Shown here piece by piece: positions 42,411 to 51,159 of a DNA stretch of 64,000 nt; within the stretch, counting starts at the first letter, position 1, and each line of letters begins with the position of its first letter. A model generated the notes under the pieces. It had not been told where the DNA came from. It worked only from the letters and a program-made list of their open reading frames with translations, and made no database searches. The stretch is from Ornithinimicrobium ciconiae. GTDB taxonomy: Bacteria; Actinomycetota; Actinomycetes; Actinomycetales; Dermatophilaceae. Both the position numbers and the translations under genes were made by a program. The stretch covers positions 558,001 to 622,000 of the forward strand of contig NZ_CP041616.1 in NCBI RefSeq assembly GCF_007197575.1, read 5' to 3'.

Positions 42411-43559
42411 GTGCGCCGCACCATCTTCACCGAGGACCATGAGGCCTTCCGGGCCTCCGCCCGCGAGTTCATCGACCGGGTTGCCCGACCGCGGGCCGAG
42501 GAGATGATCCGGGAGCACCGCATCCCGCGCGAGGTGTGGCTCGAGGCGGGCAAGCAGGGGCTGCTCGGGCTGTGCATCCCAGAGGAGTATGGCGGAAGCG
42601 GCGCCGGGGACTACCGGTTCAACGCAGTGCTGGCCGAGGAACAGTCCCGGCTGAGCGCGGCACTGTCATCCTGCATGGGCATCCACTCCGACGTCTGTCC
42701 GCCCTATCTGGTGGCGCACGGCACCGAGGAGCAGAAGCAGCGCTGGCTGCCCGCGATCGCCGCCGGCGAGTCGATCATCGCGATCGGGATGACCGAGCCG
42801 TCCGGGGGATCCGACCTGGCCGCCCTGAAGACCACCGCGGTGCGCGACGGTCAGGGCTGGGTGATCAACGGCTCCAAGACCTTCATCACCAACGGCCACA
42901 GCTGTGACCTGGCGATCGTCGCGGCCCGGACCGATCCGAGCAAGGGTGCCCGGGGGATCACGCTGTTCGTTCTCGAGGCCGGCATGGACGGCTTCACCAA
43001 GGGCGCCCCGCTGGACAAGGTCGGCCAGGACGAGGCGGACACCTGCGAGCTGTTCTTGGACAATGTCCGCGTCACGGACGGTCACCGGCTCGGGGAGGAG
43101 GGGCGCGGGTTCATCTCGATGATGGAGCACCTCACCCAGGAGCGTGTCGGAGCCGCGGTCTCCAACCTCGCGCACGTCGCGCAGATCCTCGACGAGACGT
43201 TGGACTACGTCAAGGAGCGGCACGCCTTCGGCCAGCCGGTCGGTGCCTTCCAGCACAACAAGTTCCTGCTGGCTGAGATGGTCACCAAGATCGACGTCAG
43301 CCAGGCCTTTGTCGACCAGTGCGTCCTGGCCCACACCGAGGGCGCACTCTCGCCCGTCGACGCGGCCAAGGCCAAGTGGTGGTCCGCACAGGTGCAGAGC
43401 GAGGTGCTCGACTCCTGCGTGCAGCTCTACGGTGGCTACGGCTTCATGAACGAGTACCGCGTGGCCCGCGCTTGGCGCGACGCACGTGTCACCCGCATCT
43501 GGGCCGGCTCCAACGAGATCATGAAGGAGATCATCGGCCGAGACCTCGGCCTGGGGTGA
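42411..43559 (+). CDS. Acyl-CoA dehydrogenase
   Basis: A 382-residue FAD-dependent acyl-CoA dehydrogenase. IGMTEPSGGSDLAALKTTAV and GWVINGSKTFITNG are the first family signature. QLYGGYGFMNEYRVARAWRD is the second signature, with the GSNEIMKEIIGRDL tail. The catalytic base sits in the WAGSNEIM-type region for many members. Chain-length preference is unknown. GTG 42411 is preferred to GTG 42405, which is too near the CAGGAG. It converges on a USP gene through a hairpin. Confidence 0.93.
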   Translation: MRRTIFTEDHEAFRASAREFIDRVARPRAEEMIREHRIPREVWLEAGKQGLLGLCIPEEYGGSGAGDYRFNAVLAEEQSRLSAALSSCMGIHSDVCPPYLVAHGTEEQKQRWLPAIAAGESIIAIGMTEPSGGSDLAALKTTAVRDGQGWVINGSKTFITNGHSCDLAIVAARTDPSKGARGITLFVLEAGMDGFTKGAPLDKVGQDEADTCELFLDNVRVTDGHRLGEEGRGFISMMEHLTQERVGAAVSNLAHVAQILDETLDYVKERHAFGQPVGAFQHNKFLLAEMVTKIDVSQAFVDQCVLAHTEGALSPVDAAKAKWWSAQVQSEVLDSCVQLYGGYGFMNEYRVARAWRDARVTRIWAGSNEIMKEIIGRDLGLG

Positions 43560-43586
43560 GCGAGGAGGCCGAGGTCCACCGGGGTG

Positions 43587-43615
43587 CTGGAGGGGTGCGA
43601 ACTGCGCCCCTCCAG
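43587..43615. terminator. Bidirectional terminator hairpin
   Basis: CTGGAGGGG (43587-43595) pairs with CCCCTCCAG (43607-43615) between convergent genes for the acyl-CoA dehydrogenase and a universal stress protein. Confidence 0.7.
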
Positions 43616-43618
43616 GGC

Positions 43619-44047
43619 TCAGGAAGTGGCTGCAGGGATGATGACCACCGGGCACGTCGCATGGTGTGCGACGTTGCTGCTCACGGAGCCCAGCAACATC
43701 CTGCGGAACGGGCCCAGGCCTCGGGCGCTCACCACGAGCATGGCCGCGCCGTCTGCGTGCTCGACCAGAGCACGGGGAGCACTTGCGTCCTCGATCGCGT
43801 GGGTCTCGACGGGGACGGCGTCGATGCCGCCAGCCAGTTCTTTGACCAGCGCCTCGGCCGCACGCCTCGGCGCCAGCAGGAGCTCCTCGGCCTGGATCGC
43901 GATGCTGATGCCGTCATAGATCATCGGCGGCGCATAGACATTCACCAGCTCCAGGGTCGCCTCCCGCAGAAGGGCCTCCTCGACGGCCCAGGCCAGTGCC
44001 ACCTTCGAGCCCTCTGAGCCATCAACTCCGACGACGATCCGGTCCAT
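43619..44047 (-). CDS. Universal stress protein (UspA family)
   Basis: A 142-residue single USP domain: DRIVVGVDGSEGSKVALAWA at the start and VVSARGLGPFRRMLLGSVSS, then CPVVIIP at the end. The G-x2-G-x9-G motif is partly kept (ARGLGPFRRMLLGS), so nucleotide binding is plausible. ATG 44047 sits 6 bases after GGGAG; ATG 44050 is an alternative. A perfect palindrome lies about 55-70 bases upstream. The other USP of the window is at 41458. Confidence 0.92.
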   Translation of the reverse strand: MDRIVVGVDGSEGSKVALAWAVEEALLREATLELVNVYAPPMIYDGISIAIQAEELLLAPRRAAEALVKELAGGIDAVPVETHAIEDASAPRALVEHADGAAMLVVSARGLGPFRRMLLGSVSSNVAHHATCPVVIIPAATS

Positions 44048-44101
44048 CATCTTCTCCCTCTGCGTGCTCACCGAGCGAGTGGCCCGGGAGCCATTGGTTA
44101 A

Positions 44102-44118
44102 TACTACACAGTGTAGTA
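44102..44118. promoter_or_regulatory. Perfect 17-bp palindrome (putative operator)
   Basis: TACTACAC-A-GTGTAGTA lies between a divergent USP gene and an aminotransferase gene. Half sites of the TACA/TGTA kind are used by BlaI/CopY-type repressors, so a regulator site is likely, but its owner is unknown. Confidence 0.6.
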
Positions 44119-44211
44119 CACGTCGGTGTGGGCTCAGCGACGGCCCTATCGCCGGTTCGGACAGCGGAGGTGCCGTAGCCATAGATCCGGACGAGCGGCA
44201 TACTCAGAAGC

Positions 44212-45561
44212 ATGTCGTTGACCACTGACCCCGCCACCCAGACCACCCAGCCCGCCCCCGACCCGGACCGGGTCGCGAGCATCAAGGAGATGAGCCGCAA
44301 TCACGTCTTCACGTCGTGGTCGGCCCAGGGCGGGCTCGACCAGCTGCCCCTCGCCGGCGGTGAGGGTGCCCACTTCTGGGACTTCGAGGGCAACCGCTAT
44401 CTGGACCTGACCTCCCAGCTGGTGAACGTCAACATCGGCTACCAGCACCCCAAGCTGGTCGCGGCGATCCAGCAGGCCGCAGGGGAGCTGGCCACGATCG
44501 CACCGGGCTTTGACAGCCAGTCCCGCGCCGACGCCGCCCGGATGATCTCCGAGCGTGCCCCGGAGGGCATGTCGAAGGTCTTCTTCACCAACTCCGGCGC
44601 CGAGGCGGTGGAGAACGCGATCCGTCTGGCACGGCTGCACACCGGCCGGCACAAGCTGCTGGCGGCCTACCGCAGCTATCACGGCGCGACGCACGGCGCG
44701 ATCTCGCTCACCGGCGAGGCCCGACGTCTGGGGTCCGAGCCCAGCATCCCCGGCGTCGTGCACTTCTGGGGGCCCTACCTCTACCGCTCGTCGTTCCACG
44801 CCACCACCGAGCAGGAGGAGAGTGAGCGGGCGCTGGAGCACCTGCGCCAGACCGTCCAGTTCGAGGGGCCGGACCGCATCGCCGCGATCATCCTGGAGTC
44901 GGTCGTCGGGTCCAACGGCATCCTCGTGCCGCCGCCGGGCTACCTCGAGGGCGTCCGCGCGCTGTGCGACGAGCACGGCATCATGCTGATCGCCGACGAG
45001 GTGATGGCCGGCTTCGCCCGCACGGGCCAGTGGTTCGCGATCCAGAACTGGGACGTGCGTCCCGACCTGATCACCTTCGCCAAGGGCGTCAACTCCGGCT
45101 ACATCCCCCTCGGTGGGGTCGTCATCTCCGACGAGATCGCCGAGACCTTCACCGAGCGACCCTACCCGGGCGGACTGACCTACTCCGGCCACGCCCTCGC
45201 GTGCGCCTCGGCGGTGGCCTCGATGCAGATCATGGAGGACGAGGGCATCCTGGAGCACGTCCGGGACCTGGGCGAGCGCGTCATCGGCCCCGGGCTGCAG
45301 GCGCTCACCGAGCATTCGGTCGTCGGCGACGTCCGGGGCCTGGGGATGTTCTGGGCGCTGGAGCTGGTGTCCGACAAGGAGACACGGGAGCCGTTGGGCG
45401 CTGCGGAGATGGCTAAGATCGGGCGCGCCTGCAAGGACGCGGGCGTCTGGCCGCTCATCATGGCCAACCGGATCCACGTCGTTCCCCCGTGTGTGATCAC
45501 CGAGGATGAGGCCAAGCAGGCCATCGAGGTCATCGGCAACGCGCTCGCGGGACTCACCTAA
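44212..45561 (+). CDS. Class III PLP-dependent aminotransferase
   Basis: A 449-residue aminotransferase. FTNSGAEAVENAIRLARLHT binds the cofactor phosphate. LIADEVMAGFARTG contains the Asp that contacts the pyridine nitrogen. ITFAKGVNSGYIPLGGV contains the Schiff-base Lys291. FWDFEGNRYLDLTSQLVNVN is typical of the subgroup that uses taurine, beta-alanine or other omega-amino donors with pyruvate. The exact substrate is unresolved. It is followed 11 bases after its stop by cutA. Confidence 0.93.
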   Translation: MSLTTDPATQTTQPAPDPDRVASIKEMSRNHVFTSWSAQGGLDQLPLAGGEGAHFWDFEGNRYLDLTSQLVNVNIGYQHPKLVAAIQQAAGELATIAPGFDSQSRADAARMISERAPEGMSKVFFTNSGAEAVENAIRLARLHTGRHKLLAAYRSYHGATHGAISLTGEARRLGSEPSIPGVVHFWGPYLYRSSFHATTEQEESERALEHLRQTVQFEGPDRIAAIILESVVGSNGILVPPPGYLEGVRALCDEHGIMLIADEVMAGFARTGQWFAIQNWDVRPDLITFAKGVNSGYIPLGGVVISDEIAETFTERPYPGGLTYSGHALACASAVASMQIMEDEGILEHVRDLGERVIGPGLQALTEHSVVGDVRGLGMFWALELVSDKETREPLGAAEMAKIGRACKDAGVWPLIMANRIHVVPPCVITEDEAKQAIEVIGNALAGLT

Positions 45562-45572
45562 GATGGACACCT

Positions 45573-45947
45573 ATGAGCGACCTCACGCCAGCCCAGCGAG
45601 TCCCTGGGACCAGCGCGCTCATCGAGATTCACATCAGTGTGCCGGAGGCCGACGCCGCCCACGCGCTGGCTGGTGACATCGTGGGGCGCAAGCTCGCCGC
45701 GTGCGTCCAGTGCCTGGGGCCGATGACGTCCGTCTACACCTGGCGCGGCGAGGTCCACCAGTCGATCGAGTGGCTGTTGCTGGTCAAGACGACCGAGGAG
45801 ATGTTCCAGGAGGTCTCTGACCTGGTGGCGGCCAGGCACCGCTATGACGTGCCCGAGGTCATCGCGGTGCCGGTCACGCACGCCCTCAGTGCGTATGGCG
45901 CGTGGGTGCGCGATGCCATCTTCGCCCCGACCGAGGTCAGTCACTGA
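45573..45947 (+). CDS. cutA: CutA1-type divalent cation tolerance protein
   Basis: A 124-residue protein of the trimeric CutA1 family: EIHISVPEADAAHALAGDIV, KLAACVQCLGPMTSVYTWRG, WLLLVKTTEEMFQEVSDLV and YDVPEVIAVPV. The pattern LAACVQ..G..tS.Y.W.G is strongly conserved. The family was linked to copper tolerance in E. coli, but its general role is unclear. It is close behind the aminotransferase gene and probably co-transcribed. Confidence 0.93.
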   Translation: MSDLTPAQRVPGTSALIEIHISVPEADAAHALAGDIVGRKLAACVQCLGPMTSVYTWRGEVHQSIEWLLLVKTTEEMFQEVSDLVAARHRYDVPEVIAVPVTHALSAYGAWVRDAIFAPTEVSH

Positions 45948-46048
45948 GCAGACGACTCCCGTGGGCGGCTCGGGGTCGGCAGGGAGTCCCGAGGGCGGCG
46001 AGGAAGAAGGTAGAGGCGTGAGTCAGCAGACAGTGAGCCGACCGAGCG

Positions 46049-46122
46049 TGGAGCGGGCGACGAGAATCGAACTCGCGTATTCAGCTTGGGAAGCTGATGT
46101 TCTACCATTGAACTACGCCCGC
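46049..46122 (-). tRNA. tRNA-Gly(CCC)
   Basis: On the minus strand a complete cloverleaf can be drawn. The acceptor stem is GCGGGCG/CGCCCGC, the D-arm lies in TAGTTCAATGGTAGA, the anticodon stem is TCAGC/GCTGA with loop TTCCCAA (anticodon CCC), and the T-arm is CGCGAGTTCGATTCTCG. The discriminator is U and the 3' CCA is encoded. It lies between cutA and dcd. Confidence 0.95.
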
Positions 46123-46295
46123 AGGGTGTGCCCCGAGAGTGTAACTGACGCCTGAGCGAGGCTCCGAAACAGGCCGGTCCCGAGGGTGCGCGCTGATGGG
46201 ATTCCCCAGCTGTCAGCCGTTGGTCCGACAGCCGAATCAGTATCTGGCTCGACGGCCCGAGTGATGCACGAGGTGGCCGCGATAGCCTGTGCGTC

Positions 46296-46871
46296 GTGCT
46301 GCTCTCCGACCGCGATATCTGTGCCCAGATCGACTCCGGCCGCGTCCGGCTCGACCCGTGGGACCCGAGCATGGTCCAACCCTCGAGCGTCGATGTCCGG
46401 CTGGACCGCTACTTCCGCCTGTTCGACAACCACAAGTACCCGGTGATCGACCCTGCCCAGGACCAGCCCGAGCTGACCCGCCTCGTCGAGGTCGAGCCCG
46501 AGGAGTCCTTCGTGCTGCACCCGGGGGAGTTCGTGCTCGGGTCGACCTACGAGGAGGTCAGCCTCCCGGACGACGTCGCGGCGCGCGTGGAGGGCAAGTC
46601 CTCCCTGGGCCGCCTCGGTCTGCTCACGCATGCCACCGCCGGCTTCGTGGATCCCGGGTTCACCGGCCACGTCACGCTCGAGCTCTCTAACGTGGCGACG
46701 CTGCCGATCGTGCTCCACCCGGGGATGAAGATCGGTCAGCTCTGCTTCTTCCAGCTCTCCAGCGCGGCCGAGCACCCCTATGGCTCGTCCGCAAAGGGTT
46801 CGCACTATCAGGGCCAGCGCGGCCCCACTGCCAGCCGCTCGTTCCAGAACTTCCACCGGTCCGGGGTCTGA
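46296..46871 (+). CDS. dcd: dCTP deaminase
   Basis: A 191-residue trimeric deaminase that makes dUTP from dCTP; some actinobacterial members also hydrolyse dUTP to dUMP. Conserved parts are [20 protein letters not shown] at the start, [40 protein letters not shown] and [17 protein letters not shown], with the catalytic Glu in the last block. Length matches the family exactly. The start is GTG 46296. The VanY-like gene begins two bases after its stop. Confidence 0.96.
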   Translation: MLLSDRDICAQIDSGRVRLDPWDPSMVQPSSVDVRLDRYFRLFDNHKYPVIDPAQDQPELTRLVEVEPEESFVLHPGEFVLGSTYEEVSLPDDVAARVEGKSSLGRLGLLTHATAGFVDPGFTGHVTLELSNVATLPIVLHPGMKIGQLCFFQLSSAAEHPYGSSAKGSHYQGQRGPTASRSFQNFHRSGV

Positions 46872-46872
46872 C

Positions 46873-48528
46873 GTGCTGCGGCGGGGCAGGCGTGTGCCGT
46901 CACGGGCCGGAGCGGTCCTCCTCGCCGGAGTCCTCGGACTGGCCCTGGCCGCGCCCGCTCTGGCCGACCCCGCCATCCCGGACCCGGCCACCGTCGACCC
47001 CGCCCTGACCGGTGAGATCGCGAGCACGACGTCGGCGGCGGCGCCCGTGCTCTCGCTGCCGCTTGACCGGCTCAGCGGTGCTGACCGTTATGAGACGTCC
47101 GCCAGGATCTCCTGGAGTGCCTTCCCGCACGGCGCCGACACCGTCTATCTCGCGCGCGGCGACATCTTCGCCGATGCCATCGCCGCCGGCTCGTTGACCG
47201 ACGGTCCGATCCTGTTGGTCCGCAGCTGTGGTGCCGTCCCAGCTGCCGTCGCCGCAGAGATCAAGCGGGTCGATCCGGATCGGGTCGTGGCGCTCGGCGG
47301 CACCGGCTCGATCTGCCAGGGCACGCTCGAGCAGGCGGCAGCTGGCCGGGACACTGACCGGGTGGCGGGTGGCGACCGCTTCGAGACCGCTGCCCTGATC
47401 GGACAGCGCGCCTTCCCGCAGGGGGCGCAGACCGTCTATCTGGCCGAGCACCGCGACTCGGTCGACGCGGTCGCCGGTGGCACCCTCACCGACGGCCCGA
47501 TCCTGCTGGTGGGCAACGGCTCCACGGCCGTGCCCGAGCACACGCTGGCAGCGATCGAGGCGCTCGACCCTCAGGAGGTGGTGGCTCTCGGCGGGACTGT
47601 TGCGGTCACGGACCAGGCCCTGGGGGTAGCCGGTGAGGGACGGCATACGGACCGCGTCTCCGGCCCGGACCGCTATGCCACCTCCGCGGCGATCGCTGAC
47701 CGAGCCTTCCCTGAGGGCAGCAGCCGCACCTATCTGACCAACGGCGTCTCCGTCGCCGATGCGGTCGTCGGCGGGGCGCTGACCAGGGGACCGATCCTGC
47801 TGGTGCCCGGCGACTGCCGGGTGCTCACCGATCCGGTGTGGCGGCGCATCAGCACCCAGCCGCCGACCGCCAAGCTCGTCGCCCTCGGCGGACCCGGTGC
47901 CGTGTGCACCGAGCAGCTGCACACCGGAGGACGGCTCGGGGTCTTCTCCGCGATGGAGGCAGGGGACACCGCGCGCCTGTATGACCTGCTCACCAAGGCC
48001 CAGCCGGTCAGCCCGTTGCGGTATGTCCCGCAGGACCTGGTCACGTGGCGCAGCACCTCCCACAAGCTGCGCCCCGAGACCGCCCAGATGCTGCAGGCGC
48101 TCTTCGACGGCGCAACCGCCGCGGACCGCGGCGGCCTCTATGTCACCAGCGCGTATCGCTCCTACGCGACACAGCAGGCGACCTACGACTACTGGGTCTC
48201 GGTCTATGGCGAGGAGAAGGCCTCGATGCTCTCGGCGCGGGCAGGGCACAGCGAGCACCAACTGGGCCTGGCGGCCGACATCGCGGGCCCGACGTGCGGG
48301 GGCAACTGCTTCGGCACCAGCCCGGAGGGCAAGTGGGTGGCGGCCAACGCGCACCGCTACGGCTTCATCATCCGCTACCCGCAGGGTGGCACCCCCGTGA
48401 CGGGTTACTACTACGAGCCCTGGCACCTGCGCTATGTCGGACCGCGGGCGGCCTGGATGATGCACGTGCGCGACCGGGACTACTGGGACACGTACCAGCC
48501 GGTCGCCGTCGCGGACGGCCAGTTCTAG
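46873..48528 (+). CDS. Secreted D,D-carboxypeptidase (VanY-like) with cell wall-binding repeats
   Basis: A 551-residue exported protein. The signal peptide is GAVLLAGVLGLALAAPALA, followed by three CWB2 (PF04122-type) repeats, each starting with D-R-x-x-G-x-D-R-Y/F-x-T (RLSGADRYETSARIS; RVAGGDRFETAALIG; RVSGPDRYATSAAIA). The C-terminal M15B domain has SAYRSYATQQATYDYW, the zinc motif SEHQLGLAADI (SxHxxGxAxD) and YYEPWHLRYVG (catalytic Glu and zinc His). It should trim D-Ala from peptidoglycan stem peptides at the wall. The GTG at 46873 directly follows dcd and precedes the signal peptide. Confidence 0.92.
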   Translation: MLRRGRRVPSRAGAVLLAGVLGLALAAPALADPAIPDPATVDPALTGEIASTTSAAAPVLSLPLDRLSGADRYETSARISWSAFPHGADTVYLARGDIFADAIAAGSLTDGPILLVRSCGAVPAAVAAEIKRVDPDRVVALGGTGSICQGTLEQAAAGRDTDRVAGGDRFETAALIGQRAFPQGAQTVYLAEHRDSVDAVAGGTLTDGPILLVGNGSTAVPEHTLAAIEALDPQEVVALGGTVAVTDQALGVAGEGRHTDRVSGPDRYATSAAIADRAFPEGSSRTYLTNGVSVADAVVGGALTRGPILLVPGDCRVLTDPVWRRISTQPPTAKLVALGGPGAVCTEQLHTGGRLGVFSAMEAGDTARLYDLLTKAQPVSPLRYVPQDLVTWRSTSHKLRPETAQMLQALFDGATAADRGGLYVTSAYRSYATQQATYDYWVSVYGEEKASMLSARAGHSEHQLGLAADIAGPTCGGNCFGTSPEGKWVAANAHRYGFIIRYPQGGTPVTGYYYEPWHLRYVGPRAAWMMHVRDRDYWDTYQPVAVADGQF

Positions 48529-48540
48529 ACAATTTTGGTA

Positions 48541-48604
48541 GTGGTCTCGTTGGTCCGCCCCGACTTTTTGCAGTGGTTTCGTTGGTCCGCCCCGGCTTTT
48601 TGCA
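48541..48604 (+). repeat. Tandem 32-bp repeat
   Basis: gtggtctcgttggtccgccc plus cgactttttgca (48541-48572) is followed directly by a second copy with two changes (48573-48604) and the first 10 bases of a third. It lies between the VanY-like gene and the osmoprotectant operon. Each unit carries a TTTTT run. Confidence 0.85.
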
Positions 48605-48682
48605 GTGGTCTCGTCGGTGTGGCGCGCGCCACCGGTCGCATGTCGCCACCCGCAGGTCGGCAGCGCTCGTTAGGGTCACACA

Positions 48683-49795
48683 ATGATCCTGCTCGAGGGC
48701 GTGACCAAACAGTATGGCGACGCGGCACCTGCCGTGGACAACCTCACCCTCGAGGCCCGCACCGGTGAGATCACCGTGCTGGTCGGTCCGTCGGGTTGTG
48801 GCAAGACGACCTCGCTGCGGATGATCAACCGGATGATCGAGCCGACCAGCGGTCGCATCCTCCTCGACGGCAAGGACACCTCCCAGGTGCCCGCGGCGAA
48901 GTTGCGCCGCGACATCGGTTATGTCATCCAGCACGCCGGGCTCTTTCCACACCGCACCGTGCTGCACAACGTGATGACCGTGCCGCGCCTCAACGGCTGG
49001 GGCCGCGCCCGGGCCGAGACCCGGGCCCGGGAGGTCCTGGAGCTCGTGGGGCTGCCGGGAGACTTCGCCGCCCGCTATCCGGCGCAACTCTCCGGCGGGC
49101 AGCAGCAACGGGTCGGGGTGGCCCGGGCGCTGGCCTCCGACCCCTCTGTGATCCTGATGGACGAGCCGTTCAGCGCCGTCGACCCGATCGCCCGCGAGGG
49201 CCTGCAGGACGACCTGCTGCGGCTGCAGTCCGAGCTGGGCACCACGATCGTGCTGGTCACCCACGACATCGACGAGGCGATCAAACTGGGAAACCGGGTG
49301 GCAGTGCTGCGTCAGGGCGGGGTGCTCGCCCAGTTTTCCACCCCCGCAGACCTGTTGGCGCATCCGGCCGACGACTTCGTCGCAGACTTCGTCGGGCGGG
49401 ACCGCGGCTACCGGGCCCTGAGCTTCCAGCACGCCGACGTCCCGCTGCACCCCGAGGAGCCGGTGGCCTTCGGCCAGCCGCTGGGCCACCGTGAGGAGCC
49501 CTGGCTGCTGGCAGTCGACGCTGACTCCCGGCCGCAGGGCTGGATCATCCCGGCCGAGGTCGGCACCGGCTCCATCGGACCTGAGCACCTGCACCGGGCC
49601 GGCACGGTGGCTGCCGAGGGCGGGTCGTTGCGCTCCCTGCTCGATGCCGCACTGTCCTCCCCGTCCGGACGAGGCGTCGTGGTGCGCGACGGAGCCCTGG
49701 TCGGCACCGTCCGGGCCCAGGAGGTGCTCACGGTGATCCAGAACGGCTCCGCCCCCGGGGCCGGTGACCAGCACGCAGACACGGCGGACCGGTGA
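48683..49795 (+). CDS. Osmoprotectant ABC transporter ATPase (OpuCA-like)
   Basis: A 370-residue ATPase: Walker A GPSGCGKTT, RDIGYVIQHAGLFPHRTVLH (family-typical Q-loop region), signature LSGGQQQRVGVARAL and Walker B VILMDEPFSAVDP. The C-terminal ~120 residues (RDRGYRALSFQHADVPLHPE) are a CBS-like region with weak conservation. It is the first gene of a four-gene OpuC-type importer for quaternary amines. It overlaps the permease start by four bases (GTGA). There is sequence divergence from the ProV-like gene at 20314. Confidence 0.92.
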   Translation: MILLEGVTKQYGDAAPAVDNLTLEARTGEITVLVGPSGCGKTTSLRMINRMIEPTSGRILLDGKDTSQVPAAKLRRDIGYVIQHAGLFPHRTVLHNVMTVPRLNGWGRARAETRAREVLELVGLPGDFAARYPAQLSGGQQQRVGVARALASDPSVILMDEPFSAVDPIAREGLQDDLLRLQSELGTTIVLVTHDIDEAIKLGNRVAVLRQGGVLAQFSTPADLLAHPADDFVADFVGRDRGYRALSFQHADVPLHPEEPVAFGQPLGHREEPWLLAVDADSRPQGWIIPAEVGTGSIGPEHLHRAGTVAAEGGSLRSLLDAALSSPSGRGVVVRDGALVGTVRAQEVLTVIQNGSAPGAGDQHADTADR

Positions 49796-50433
49796 GCATC
49801 CTCGGCACGGACCTGACCGAGCTCCTGACGCTCGGGGGCCACCACGCCTGGCTCGCCGGCATACCCCTGCTGCTCGGCCTGCTCATCTCCCTGCCGCTGG
49901 GGTGGCTCGCGGTGCAGCGCCGCTGGCTGTTCCCACCGCTGGTCCTGGGCACCGGCCTGCTCTACACGATCCCCTCCCTGGCGCTGTTCGTGCTGCTGCC
50001 CGGCATCCTCGGCACCCAGATCCTCGACCCGGTAAACGTCATCGTGGCGATGACGATCTATACAGTTGCCCTGCTCACCCGCAGCGTCGCCGACGGACTG
50101 AGCTCGGTGCCGGAGCACGTGCGCCAGGCGGCGACGGCCATGGGCTACGGGCCGCTGCGCCGGTTCCTCTCCGTCGAGCTGCCGATGGCCGTGCCGGTGC
50201 TGTCGGCCGGTCTGCGGGTGGTGGCGGTCAGCAACGTCTCGATGGTCTCGGTGGCCGCGCTGATCGGGGTGTCCCAGCTCGGCATGCTGTTCACTGACGG
50301 CTTCTCCCGCTCCGACATGGGCACGCTCGTGGTCGGGGTGCTCGCTTGCGTGCTCCTGGCGCTGGTCTTTGACCTGATCATCCTGGCGCTGACCAGGGTC
50401 CTCACCCCGTGGCAGCGGGCGGTGCGCGCATGA
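49792..50433 (+). CDS. Osmoprotectant ABC transporter permease 1 (OpuCB-like)
   Basis: A 213-residue permease with about five or six membrane helices, for example HHAWLAGIPLLLGLLISLPL. Its coupling loop is PEHVRQAATAMGYGPLRRFL and the TGLLYTIPSLALFVLLPGIL segment is typical of OpuCB. It starts at a GTG overlapping the ATPase stop and ends overlapping the second permease. The pair of permeases forms the heterodimeric pore. Confidence 0.92.
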   Translation: MSILGTDLTELLTLGGHHAWLAGIPLLLGLLISLPLGWLAVQRRWLFPPLVLGTGLLYTIPSLALFVLLPGILGTQILDPVNVIVAMTIYTVALLTRSVADGLSSVPEHVRQAATAMGYGPLRRFLSVELPMAVPVLSAGLRVVAVSNVSMVSVAALIGVSQLGMLFTDGFSRSDMGTLVVGVLACVLLALVFDLIILALTRVLTPWQRAVRA

Positions 50434-51113
50434 TCGCCACCATCTGGGCGTGGCTGTCCGACCCCGCCAACTGGGCCGGACCCGGCGGGATCACGGCGCA
50501 GACCCTCGAGCACCTGCGACTCTCCTTCATCGCCCTGGTCGTCGCCGCCGCGATCGCGGTCCCCATCGGGCTGTATGTCGGCCACACCGGTCGCGGACGC
50601 GTCGTCCTGGTCAACCTGGTCAGCGCCTTCCGGGCGATCCCCTCGCTGGGGGTGCTGTTCATCGCGGCCCTGCTCCTGCTGCCCCGGCTGCGGGGGGAAC
50701 TGGCCTTCGAGCTGCCGAGCCTGATCGTGCTGGTGCTGCTCGGCATACCGCCGATCCTGTCCGGGGTCTATGCCGGCATCCAGCAGGTCGACCCGGCTGC
50801 CCGCGACGCCGCCACCGGCATGGGGATGACCGGCTGGCAACGGCTCTGGAAGGTCGAGGTGCCGTGCGCGCTGCCCCTGATCTTCTCGGGCCTGCGCTCC
50901 TCGATGCTGCAGATCATCGCGACGGCGACCATCGCGGCCGTGGTTGGCCTGGGCGGTCTGGGCCGCTTCCTGATCGACGGGCAGGCCAACCGTCAGTATG
51001 CCGAGATGGCCGGCGGTGCCGTCCTGGTCGCCGTCCTCGCCCTGCTCGTGGATGCCGTCTTTGCCGTGCTGCAGCGCATGGTGGTCTCACCAGGCCTGAT
51101 CCGTGCCCGGTGA
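50430..51113 (+). CDS. Osmoprotectant ABC transporter permease 2 (OpuCD-like)
   Basis: A 227-residue permease, paralogous to the first. It has TAQTLEHLRLSFIALVVAAA, VNLVSAFRAIPSLGVLFIAA and the coupling loop DPAARDAATGMGMTGWQRLW. The ATG at 50430 overlaps the previous stop (ATGA). Hydrophobic segments again number about six. The binding-protein gene follows 46 bases later. Confidence 0.92.
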   Translation: MIATIWAWLSDPANWAGPGGITAQTLEHLRLSFIALVVAAAIAVPIGLYVGHTGRGRVVLVNLVSAFRAIPSLGVLFIAALLLLPRLRGELAFELPSLIVLVLLGIPPILSGVYAGIQQVDPAARDAATGMGMTGWQRLWKVEVPCALPLIFSGLRSSMLQIIATATIAAVVGLGGLGRFLIDGQANRQYAEMAGGAVLVAVLALLVDAVFAVLQRMVVSPGLIRAR

Positions 51114-51159
51114 TTAGAGTGGTGGACGGCCCAGGTCCCGGACAACGGAAGGCTCCCTC

